Shown piece after piece: positions 17,659 through 24,330 of a stretch of DNA of 64,000 nucleotides (positions are counted from its first letter, which is position 1; each line of letters begins with the position of its first letter). The notes below the pieces were generated by a model that did no database searches, had not been told where the DNA came from, and saw only the letters and a list, made by a program, of their open reading frames with translations. The DNA is from OAS926 sp035503715 (GTDB lineage: Bacteria; Pseudomonadota; Alphaproteobacteria; Rhizobiales; Rhizobiaceae). A program made the translations under genes and the position numbers. Where the stretch lies: contig DATJTE010000007.1 in the NCBI GenBank assembly GCA_035503715.1, forward strand, positions 24,217 through 88,216, in the 5' to 3' direction.

Positions 17659-18293
17659 AACACCGCGACAAGCTCGGTGATAAGCGCATAGGCGGCGATG
17701 GCCACCAGCAACCAGCCGGCGGTGCGGCCGATCCAGATGGTGGCCTTGGGGTTCGTGGTGAGCGCGTCACGTCCGCGCGCGGCGGCCAACGCCAGCCCGC
17801 CATAGACAACACCTTGTGTCGCGACGGAGATGACGCCGATCGCCAGTCCCTGCATCCAGAAGGGACCGTTCTCGGCGCGGATGAATTGCGGGAACACCGC
17901 CATCACGAAGAGCCAGGCTTTCGGGTTGAGGATCGCGGTGAGCAGCGCCTGCGCCACGATCGCTCCGTCCGAGCGCTCCTTGGCGCGCCCGACCGCGTCG
18001 ACAATGATCGTGCTCCTCACCAGGCTGATGCCGACCCAGATCATGTAGGCTGAGCCGATCAGGATCATCGGCTTGGCGATCGCCGGGATAAGCGTGCTCA
18101 ATCCGGCAACCGCGACGCTGCCGATTACGGTGTGCGCGGCGCCGCCGAGCATAAGTCCGAACGTCGCGAGCAGACCGGCGCGTCGGCCAAGTGTCAGCGC
18201 GTTCGCCAGCACGAACATCATGTCCATGCCCGGCACGACGATGATGCCGAAGACGAGCACGAAATAGAGCCAGAGGCTCTGGGCGAAATCCAT
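17655..18293 (-). CDS. LysE/RhtB-family amino-acid exporter
   Basis: A 212-residue inner-membrane protein with six predicted helices. It has the family N-terminus WLYFVLVFGIIVVPGMDMMFVLANALTLGRR-like pattern (Pro-Gly-Asp then conserved small residues), AYMIWVGISLVR, and the ILNPKAWLFVMAVFPQFI motif. LysE/RhtB members export amino acids or small metabolites; the substrate cannot be read here. Start chosen at MDFAQS (18293); an in-frame ATG five codons upstream is possible. It converges on the VOC gene. Confidence 0.9.
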   Translation of the reverse strand: MDFAQSLWLYFVLVFGIIVVPGMDMMFVLANALTLGRRAGLLATFGLMLGGAAHTVIGSVAVAGLSTLIPAIAKPMILIGSAYMIWVGISLVRSTIIVDAVGRAKERSDGAIVAQALLTAILNPKAWLFVMAVFPQFIRAENGPFWMQGLAIGVISVATQGVVYGGLALAAARGRDALTTNPKATIWIGRTAGWLLVAIAAYALITELVAVF

Positions 18294-18397
18294 GCGGCGA
18301 TCCCTCAAAAAGATCGCCGCTTACTAGCGGTACGTCCTGCCAGCCTTGTGTCAGGAGCGTCTGCCTGGACCAGTCGGCAGGCCTATGGGTGCCGAAG

Positions 18398-18424
18398 AAA
18401 AAGGGCCGCGAACGCGGCCCTTTT
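18398..18424 (-). terminator. Rho-independent terminator of the NCS2 permease gene
   Basis: A strong stem AAAGGGCCGCG / CGCGGCCCTTT with an AA loop spans 18400-18423. On the minus strand it is followed by a T run. It lies 25 bases after the permease stop and upstream of the LysE gene, so it isolates the two. The A/T flanks could also allow function in the plus direction. Confidence 0.85.
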
Positions 18425-18448
18425 CCTGGCACATCCGTTGCGTGCCAC

Positions 18449-19933
18449 TCAGGCTTCCGCCGCCATTGCTGCTTCCTTGGCGCCCGCTTCGTCGCCCGCC
18501 GTGCCGTTGAAGAAGGCGTTGAGCACGACCGCCGAGACCGACGCCAGCAGGATGCCGGATTCGATCAGCGGATGAATCGCGTGCGGCAGCCACATCTTGA
18601 AGTCGGGAGCCACCAGCGGGATCATGCCGAAGCCTACCGACACCGCCACCACGAAGAGGTTGTTGCGGTTGGTCTTGAAGTCGACATTGGCAAGGATGCG
18701 GATACCGGTGGCGGCCACCATGCCGAACATCACCAGTCCCGCGCCACCCAGCACGAAGGTCGGCAGTGCCTCAACCAGCGCGCCCATCTTCGGCACCAGA
18801 CCCAGTATGATCAGGATGGCACCGCCGGCGACGCAAACGAAGCGGCTTTTCACCCCGGTCACGCCGACCAACCCGACATTCTGCGAGAAGCTTGTGTAGG
18901 GGAAGGTGTTGAAGAGGCCGCCGATCACGGTGCCGATGCCGTCCGTGCGCAGGCCGGCCGAAAGCATTGGCTGCGTGACCTTCTTGTTGGTCATGTCGCC
19001 GAGCGCCAGGAACATGCCGGTCGATTCGATCATCACCACGATCATCACCAGCGTCATGGTGACGATGAGCACCGGATCGAAGATCGGCGTGCCGAAGCGC
19101 AGCGGCGTGATCAACGCAAACCAGCCGGCGGTCGCCACCTTGTCGAAATGCATCATGCCGAGCGAGGCGGTGAGCACGCCGCCAATCACGATGCCGAGGA
19201 GGACCGCGATGTTGGCGACAAAACCCTTGCCGAAGCGGGCGATCAGCAGGATCGACACCAGCACGACGGCCGAGACCGCGATGTTGGACATAGGCGCATA
19301 GGCGACGTTGTTGAGCGTCGGCGCCAGCGCGAGCTTCTCCGGGATCGCCGGCAGCGTGGAGCCAGATGCGGCCGCCATCTCTCGAATTGCCGTCAGCCAT
19401 TCGGCGTGTTCGGGCGCCACGAGCTTTGGCGCCGTTGGGCCGACAGGATTGCCGAAAATCCAGTTGATGCCGATGCGCATCAGCGATGCGCCGATGACGA
19501 CGATGATCGTACCGGTCACCACCGGTGGAAAGAAGCGCAGCATGCGGCTAACGATCGGCGCGATGAGCACGCCGATGATGCCGGCGCCGATGATGGCGCC
19601 GAAAATCATGCGCGCGCCGTCGACGCCCGGATTGGCGTTGGCCATCGCAACCATCGGGCCAACGGCGGCGAAGGTGACGCCCATCATGACCGGCAGCTTG
19701 ATGCCGAACCATTGCGTGGCGCCGAGCGACTGGATGATGGTGACGACGCCGCAGACGAAGAGATCCGCGGAGATCAGGAAGGCGACCTGCTCCGGATCGA
19801 GTTTCAGCGCGCGGCCGATGATCAGCGGTACGGCGATTGCGCCGGCATACATCACAAGGACATGCTGGATGCCGAGCGCTGCCAAGCGTGGCGCGGGCAG
19901 CACCTCGTCGACAGGATGGACGGTTGAAGTCAT
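18449..19933 (-). CDS. NCS2-family nucleobase (xanthine/uric acid-type) permease
   Basis: A 494-residue inner-membrane symporter of the nucleobase-cation symporter 2 family with about 12-14 hydrophobic segments. Conserved pieces include AALGIQHVLVMYAGAIAVPL, the TM3 region around IQSLGATQWFGIKLPVMMG, MIESTGMFLALGDMTNKK and the NTFPYTSFSQNVGLVGVTGV segment near residue 340, typical of the xanthine/urate branch (UacT/XanQ/PbuX group) rather than uracil-only carriers. It is monocistronic, with its own terminator and a 117-base structured leader that may sense a purine (see 19970-20036). Confidence 0.9.
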   Translation of the reverse strand: MTSTVHPVDEVLPAPRLAALGIQHVLVMYAGAIAVPLIIGRALKLDPEQVAFLISADLFVCGVVTIIQSLGATQWFGIKLPVMMGVTFAAVGPMVAMANANPGVDGARMIFGAIIGAGIIGVLIAPIVSRMLRFFPPVVTGTIIVVIGASLMRIGINWIFGNPVGPTAPKLVAPEHAEWLTAIREMAAASGSTLPAIPEKLALAPTLNNVAYAPMSNIAVSAVVLVSILLIARFGKGFVANIAVLLGIVIGGVLTASLGMMHFDKVATAGWFALITPLRFGTPIFDPVLIVTMTLVMIVVMIESTGMFLALGDMTNKKVTQPMLSAGLRTDGIGTVIGGLFNTFPYTSFSQNVGLVGVTGVKSRFVCVAGGAILIILGLVPKMGALVEALPTFVLGGAGLVMFGMVAATGIRILANVDFKTNRNNLFVVAVSVGFGMIPLVAPDFKMWLPHAIHPLIESGILLASVSAVVLNAFFNGTAGDEAGAKEAAMAAEA

Positions 19934-19969
19934 ATTGATTGTTCCCCTATTCTCCCGTGCTCCTCTCGC

Positions 19970-20036
19970 TTATTCTACGGCAACGGGATGGGCGCGAAGA
20001 GTCTACTGGCCGGCGGTTCTCCGCCATCAAGAATAA
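19970..20036 (-). promoter_or_regulatory. Structured 5' leader of the NCS2 permease, candidate purine-sensing riboswitch
   Basis: On the minus strand the leader can fold into an outer stem UUAUUCU (20036-20030) with AGAAUAA (19976-19970), an inner GAUG/CAUC pairing (20028-20025 with 19990-19987), and a hairpin GGCGG-AGAA-CCGCC (20025-20012). A stretch AGUAGACUCUUCGCGCCCAU lies in the internal part. Immediately downstream, GCGAGAG (19969-19963) can alternatively pair with CUCUUCGC of the element, giving a possible switch upstream of the GGGGA ribosome-binding site. Small xanthine-binding RNAs (NMT1 motif) are known upstream of purine genes in proteobacteria; identity with that class is inference, not verified. 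Confidence 0.45.
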
Positions 20037-20059
20037 TTTGAAATTCTCGTGTGCTTTTC

Positions 20060-20851
20060 ATGAAGATCGTGACTTGGAACATCAACGGCGTCCGCGCCCG
20101 AATCGCCAACCTCACCCATTGGCTGACCGAGAGCCAGCCGGACATCGTCTGCCTGCAGGAGTTGAAGGCCCCTGACGATCAATTTCCGCGGCTGGAGGTC
20201 GAGGCGCTCGGCTACCACGTCGAGACGCACGGCCAGAAAGGCTTCAACGGCGTCGCCATTCTCTCCAAGCTACGCTTCGATGAGGTGAACCGTGGCCTGG
20301 CCGGCGACGATGCGGACGAGCAGGCGCGCTTCATCGAAGGCGTGTTCTCGACCGATCGTGGCGCGCTGCGGGTCATTTCCCTCTATCTGCCGAACGGCAA
20401 TCCGGTCGGCACCGAGAAATTCCCTTACAAGCTCGGCTGGATGGCGCGTCTGGAAAAATGGGCGGCCGAGCGGCTTGCGCTCGAGGAGCCGCTGGTTCTG
20501 GCCGGCGATTACAACGTCATCCCCGAACCGACCGATGCGCGGTTTCCGGAAAACTGGGTCAACGACGCGCTGTTCCAGCCGGAAACCCGGCAGGCCTTTC
20601 GGCGGCTGGAAGCGCTGGGCTTCACAGAAGCCGTTCGCGCCACCTCCGATTCCGCCGAGATCTACACCTTCTGGGACTACCAGGCCGGCGCCTGGCAGAA
20701 GAACAACGGCATCCGCATCGATCATCTGATGCTGTCTCCGGAAGCCGCGAACCGGCTCACCTCGGCGTCCGTCGAAAAGCACGTGCGCGCCTGGGAAAAG
20801 CCGTCGGACCACGTGCCGGTCGCGATTGACCTGAATTTGGCAGCAGCCTGA
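20060..20851 (+). CDS. xth: Exodeoxyribonuclease III
   Basis: A 263-residue AP endonuclease/3' exonuclease of the ExoIII family for base-excision repair. Catalytic motifs are intact: TWNINGVRAR, CLQELKAPDDQFP, GDYNVIPEPTDAR, IRIDHLMLSPEAA and SDHVPVAIDL. I chose ATG 20060 because the family begins MKIVTWNING; a GTG three codons upstream is possible. It is divergent from the NCS2 permease, whose leader promoter must overlap the start of this gene. Confidence 0.95.
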   Translation: MKIVTWNINGVRARIANLTHWLTESQPDIVCLQELKAPDDQFPRLEVEALGYHVETHGQKGFNGVAILSKLRFDEVNRGLAGDDADEQARFIEGVFSTDRGALRVISLYLPNGNPVGTEKFPYKLGWMARLEKWAAERLALEEPLVLAGDYNVIPEPTDARFPENWVNDALFQPETRQAFRRLEALGFTEAVRATSDSAEIYTFWDYQAGAWQKNNGIRIDHLMLSPEAANRLTSASVEKHVRAWEKPSDHVPVAIDLNLAAA

Positions 20852-20897
20852 CGCCCGGCCAATGGCGCGGTCGCGCCATTGGTGCTATGTTCAGGAC

Positions 20898-21200
20898 ATG
20901 AAGGCGCTTGCGCTGCTCACCGCACTCGCATTCGTCGGCCTGACGCTTCCCGCCATGGCCGATTGCAAATGCCGCGCCAATGGCCGAGTTTTCTCTCACG
21001 GCCAAGTCGTCTGCCTGAAGCTTCCCACCGGCACACAGCTCGCGCGCTGCGGCATGGTTCTCAACAATTCGTCGTGGAAGAAGATCCAGGACGGCTGCCC
21101 GGAAGCCGCACTCGACGGCAATGCCATCTCGCTACCCGTCGCTCACGAAGACACGGATACGCATCCACACGAGCCCGTGCTGGAAGAACCGCGCGGCTAG
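20898..21200 (+). CDS. Small secreted cysteine-containing protein
   Basis: A 100-residue protein with a clear Sec signal peptide (MKALALLTALAFVGLTLPAMA, cleavage before DCKCR). The mature part is about 80 residues with five cysteines (CKC, VCL, RCG, GCP), suggesting disulfides in the periplasm, and an acidic/His tail (HEDTDTHPHEPVLEE). I do not recognise a characterised family. It starts 46 bases after xth on the same strand and converges on exoR. An upstream in-frame ATG (20862) would disrupt the signal peptide, so the start at 20898 is preferred. Confidence 0.75.
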   Translation: MKALALLTALAFVGLTLPAMADCKCRANGRVFSHGQVVCLKLPTGTQLARCGMVLNNSSWKKIQDGCPEAALDGNAISLPVAHEDTDTHPHEPVLEEPRG

Positions 21201-21229
21201 CAGCTCAATTTTGGAATCTGGAGAACCGA

Positions 21230-22147
21230 TCAGTCGCTGATCGCGCGCTTGCCCTTGGCAAGGATATCCGCGGCCAGCGCAATCGCGGTGCGGCGGTCGT
21301 TTTCGCCGGCTACGGCAAACGCTTCTTCCTGCATGCCCCGAATCCACGGCTGGTCAGCCGGCGTGGCGCGTTCGAGTGCTGCCGTCATCATTGCCAGGCC
21401 GCGCACGACCTTGCCGCCCTGGAAGAGCAGGTTGCCAAGTGTCGCCTGCGCGCCGGCATGGCCTTTTTCGGCGGCAAGCTGGAGCCAGCGGCCGGCCTGC
21501 TTGACCGAGGCCTTCACCCCGCCCTCGCCGTTCAGGAACATCTTGCCGATCTCGAACTGGGCGTTCGGATTCCGGTAGTTCGCTGCAGCGCGCATATAAT
21601 GTTCCTGCGCCGCGACCGCGTTCTGCTTGACGGGCGAACCGGGTATGCCGCGCTTCAGATAGCCACCGAGCGCCACCAGCGCGTCCGAGACGTAGCTTTC
21701 TTCCGGCGAGCCGGGCTCGACGTCCTGCTGCGCGATCTCGGAGAAGAACTTGAAGGCTTCGTAGTCGTTGCGCGCGACCCCGTCGCCCTCGGCATACATG
21801 CGCGCGAGCTTCCAGGTGGCGCCGAGCTGGCCATTCTCGGCCGCGTAACGATAGGCCTCGACCGCCTGTTCCTTATGGCCGCTCTTGTAGGCCGAGAAAC
21901 CGAAGCGGAAGACGGTCCACGGATTCGACTTGTCGACGCTCGCGCGGCCGGTGTCGAAAACCTTCTCGTCGAAGGCAAACGCGCCGCCGGCAGGCGCCAG
22001 CGTGGCAACGCCAAGCACGGCAGCAACCAGCGCTGCCTTCACAAATCCTCCGGACGTGAAAGACGAATTGACCGCGCGAAACCACGCGGACTCGACCGTC
22101 TCCGGCCGGTTCGGCAGCATCGCATTGAAGGAAGTCACTACGTTCAT
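21230..22147 (-). CDS. exoR: ExoR-type Sel1-repeat periplasmic regulator of exopolysaccharide synthesis
   Basis: In Sinorhizobium, ExoR is a periplasmic protein that binds the sensor ExoS and holds the ExoS/ChvI two-component system off, controlling succinoglycan, flagella and symbiosis. The 305-residue product has a signal peptide (AALVAAVLGVATLAPAGGAFA) after a roughly 40-residue N-terminal extension, then the ExoR core NPWTVFRFGFSAYKSGHKEQ, AVEAYRYAAENGQLGATWKL, several Sel1/TPR units (YAEGDGVARNDYEAFKFFSE; YLKRGIPGSPVKQN; MFLNGEGGV), and LGNLLFQGGKVVRGLAMMTAALE. Similarity to ExoR was recognised from memory. The start at 22147 is uncertain; a later start would suit a normal signal peptide. 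exoS/chvI are not in the window. Confidence 0.85.
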   Translation of the reverse strand: MNVVTSFNAMLPNRPETVESAWFRAVNSSFTSGGFVKAALVAAVLGVATLAPAGGAFAFDEKVFDTGRASVDKSNPWTVFRFGFSAYKSGHKEQAVEAYRYAAENGQLGATWKLARMYAEGDGVARNDYEAFKFFSEIAQQDVEPGSPEESYVSDALVALGGYLKRGIPGSPVKQNAVAAQEHYMRAAANYRNPNAQFEIGKMFLNGEGGVKASVKQAGRWLQLAAEKGHAGAQATLGNLLFQGGKVVRGLAMMTAALERATPADQPWIRGMQEEAFAVAGENDRRTAIALAADILAKGKRAISD

Positions 22148-22342
22148 CACAGTCCTGGCCGCAGGCGGGCGCGGCATAACGCACTTTCTCTCGGCACCTG
22201 TTCCCGGCGCCTTTCACAGCTACCGGGGTGCTCCGTGTTTATGGCGGGAAAGCGGCGACCCCTGCCCGCAGACTTATAGCCGAGAGGAAGTTGAAAGAGT
22301 GTTGCAGCGCGGCCACAAGGTGCGGCTCTCGCGCATCACTTC

Positions 22343-22367
22343 GGCGCCGGGCTCAAGGCCCGACGCC
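22343..22367 (-). terminator. Possible terminator hairpin after ilvD
   Basis: GGCG-c-CGGGC pairs with GCCCG-a-CGCC around a TCAAG loop, nine pairs with one mismatch, 24 bases after the ilvD stop on the minus strand. No T run follows, so intrinsic termination is doubtful. Confidence 0.35.
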
Positions 22368-22390
22368 AAGCTTAAGCAACAGGAGGTAAG

Positions 22391-24226
22391 CTATTCCGGC
22401 AGGACGCGAACGGCGCCCTTGGCGGCGCTCTGCGCGAAGGCGGCGTAAGCCCTCAGTGCGGTCGTGACGTTGCGCTTGCGCTTCTCCACCGGCTTCCAGC
22501 CCAGCCGTTCCTGCTCGTGGCGGCGCTGCGCCAGTTCATCGTCGCTGACCTTGAGGTGGATGGTGCGGTTCGGGATATCGATCTCGACCGTATCGCCTTC
22601 CCGCACGAGGCCGATCGTGCCGCCCTCGGCGGCTTCCGGCGAGCAGTGGCCGATCGACAGGCCGGACGTGCCGCCGGAGAACCGGCCGTCGGTGACCAGC
22701 GCGCAGGCCTTACCCAGCCCCTTCGATTTCAGGTAGCTGGTCGGGTAGAGCATTTCCTGCATGCCGGGCCCGCCGCGCGGTCCTTCATAGCGGATGACGA
22801 TCACATCGCCTGCCTTGATCTGGTTCGACAGGATCGCCTTGACACTCGCGTCCTGACTTTCGAACACGCGAGCCGGGCCGGTGAACTTCAGGATCGACTC
22901 GTCGACGCCGGCCGTCTTCACGATGCAGCCATCGATCGCGATGTTGCCCTTGAGCACGGCCAGGCCGCCATCCTTGGAGAACGGGTTCTCGGGCGAGCGG
23001 ATCACGCCGGTCTTGCGGTCGAGGTCGAGTTCCGCCCAGCGGTTGGACTGGCTGAACGCCTGCGTCGTGCGCACGCCACCTGGTGCCGCCATGAAGAAAT
23101 TGCGGACGTTTTCGGAATTGGTCCGGCTGATATCCCACTGGTCGAGCGCGTCGCCCATGGTCATGGCGTGGACCGTCGGCTCGTCGCGATTGATCAGCCC
23201 GCCGCGATCGAGTTGACCAAGGATCGCCATGATACCGCCGGCGCGGTGCACGTCTTCCATGTGGACGTCGTTCTTGGCCGGGGCCACCTTGCAGAGCACC
23301 GGCACTTTCCGCGACAGCGCGTCGATGTCGTCCATCGTGAAATCGATGCCGCCCTCATGCGCCGCTGCGAGAATGTGCAGCACTGTGTTGGTCGAACCGC
23401 CCATGGCGATATCCAGCGCCATGGCGTTCTCGAACGCCGCCTTGGTGGCGATCTTGCGCGGCAGTGCCGTCTCGTCGTCCTGTTCGTAATAGCGGCGGGC
23501 GAGATCGACAATCAGATGTCCGGCCTCGACGAACAGGCGCTTGCGGTCGGCATGGGTGGCCAGCGTCGAGCCGTTGCCCGGCAGCGAGAGGCCGAGCGCC
23601 TCGGTGAGGCAATTCATCGAATTGGCCGTGAACATGCCCGAGCACGAACCGCACGTCGGACAGGCCGCCTGCTCGACGGCCAGCACTTCCTCCTCGGTGT
23701 ACTTCTCGTCGGCCGCGTAGACCATCGCATCGATGAGGTCGAGCGCCTGGAGCTTGCCCTTGACCATCGCCTTGCCGGCTTCCATCGGCCCGCCCGAGAC
23801 GAAGACGGCCGGGATGTTGAGACGCATCGCTGCGTTCAGCATGCCGGGGGTGATCTTGTCGCAGTTGGAGATGCAGACCATCGCGTCGGCGCAATGGCCA
23901 TTGACCATGTACTCGACCGAGTCCGCGATGATCTCTCTGCTCGGCAACGAATAGAGCATGCCGTCATGACCCATCGCGATGCCGTCATCGATGGCGATGG
24001 TGTTGAACTCCTTGGCCACGCCGCCGGCCGCCTCGATCTCGCGCGCCACGAGCTGGCCCAGATCCTTGAGGTGCACGTGACCCGGCACGAACTGGGTGAA
24101 CGAGTTCACCACCGCGATAATCGGCTTGCCGAAATCGCTGTCTTTCATGCCAGTGGCGCGCCAGAGGCCGCGCGCGCCGGCCATGTTGCGTCCGTGGGTT
24201 GTGGTGCGTGAACGATATGCGGGCAT
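22391..24226 (-). CDS. ilvD: Dihydroxy-acid dehydratase
   Basis: IlvD converts 2,3-dihydroxy acids to 2-keto acids in valine/isoleucine synthesis and carries an Fe-S cluster. The 611-residue protein starts at MPAYRSRTTTHGRNMAGAR (ATG 24226). Cluster cysteines are visible in ISNCDKITPGML and in ACPTCGSCSGMFTANSMNCL; the C-terminal DGRFSGGTSGLSIGHCSPEA motif is intact. It is full length and apparently monocistronic. Together with ilvA at 58.7 kb it covers two branched-chain steps in the window, though far apart. Confidence 0.97.
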   Translation of the reverse strand: MPAYRSRTTTHGRNMAGARGLWRATGMKDSDFGKPIIAVVNSFTQFVPGHVHLKDLGQLVAREIEAAGGVAKEFNTIAIDDGIAMGHDGMLYSLPSREIIADSVEYMVNGHCADAMVCISNCDKITPGMLNAAMRLNIPAVFVSGGPMEAGKAMVKGKLQALDLIDAMVYAADEKYTEEEVLAVEQAACPTCGSCSGMFTANSMNCLTEALGLSLPGNGSTLATHADRKRLFVEAGHLIVDLARRYYEQDDETALPRKIATKAAFENAMALDIAMGGSTNTVLHILAAAHEGGIDFTMDDIDALSRKVPVLCKVAPAKNDVHMEDVHRAGGIMAILGQLDRGGLINRDEPTVHAMTMGDALDQWDISRTNSENVRNFFMAAPGGVRTTQAFSQSNRWAELDLDRKTGVIRSPENPFSKDGGLAVLKGNIAIDGCIVKTAGVDESILKFTGPARVFESQDASVKAILSNQIKAGDVIVIRYEGPRGGPGMQEMLYPTSYLKSKGLGKACALVTDGRFSGGTSGLSIGHCSPEAAEGGTIGLVREGDTVEIDIPNRTIHLKVSDDELAQRRHEQERLGWKPVEKRKRNVTTALRAYAAFAQSAAKGAVRVLPE

Positions 24227-24330
24227 TTCAGGGTCCAAACTAGCCAGAAAGTCTTATGTAGGACTTCCTTTAAGCCCTGTCCAAGCCTGTTGCTAGGGTC
24301 TGGTCCAGGCCCGCACCCGTTGGCGGGCGT

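Noticed and set aside
18389..19927. 512-residue plus-strand frame opposite the NCS2 permease
   Set aside because: His/Asp/Arg-rich composition typical of an antisense shadow of a membrane protein; no ribosome-binding site or domain.
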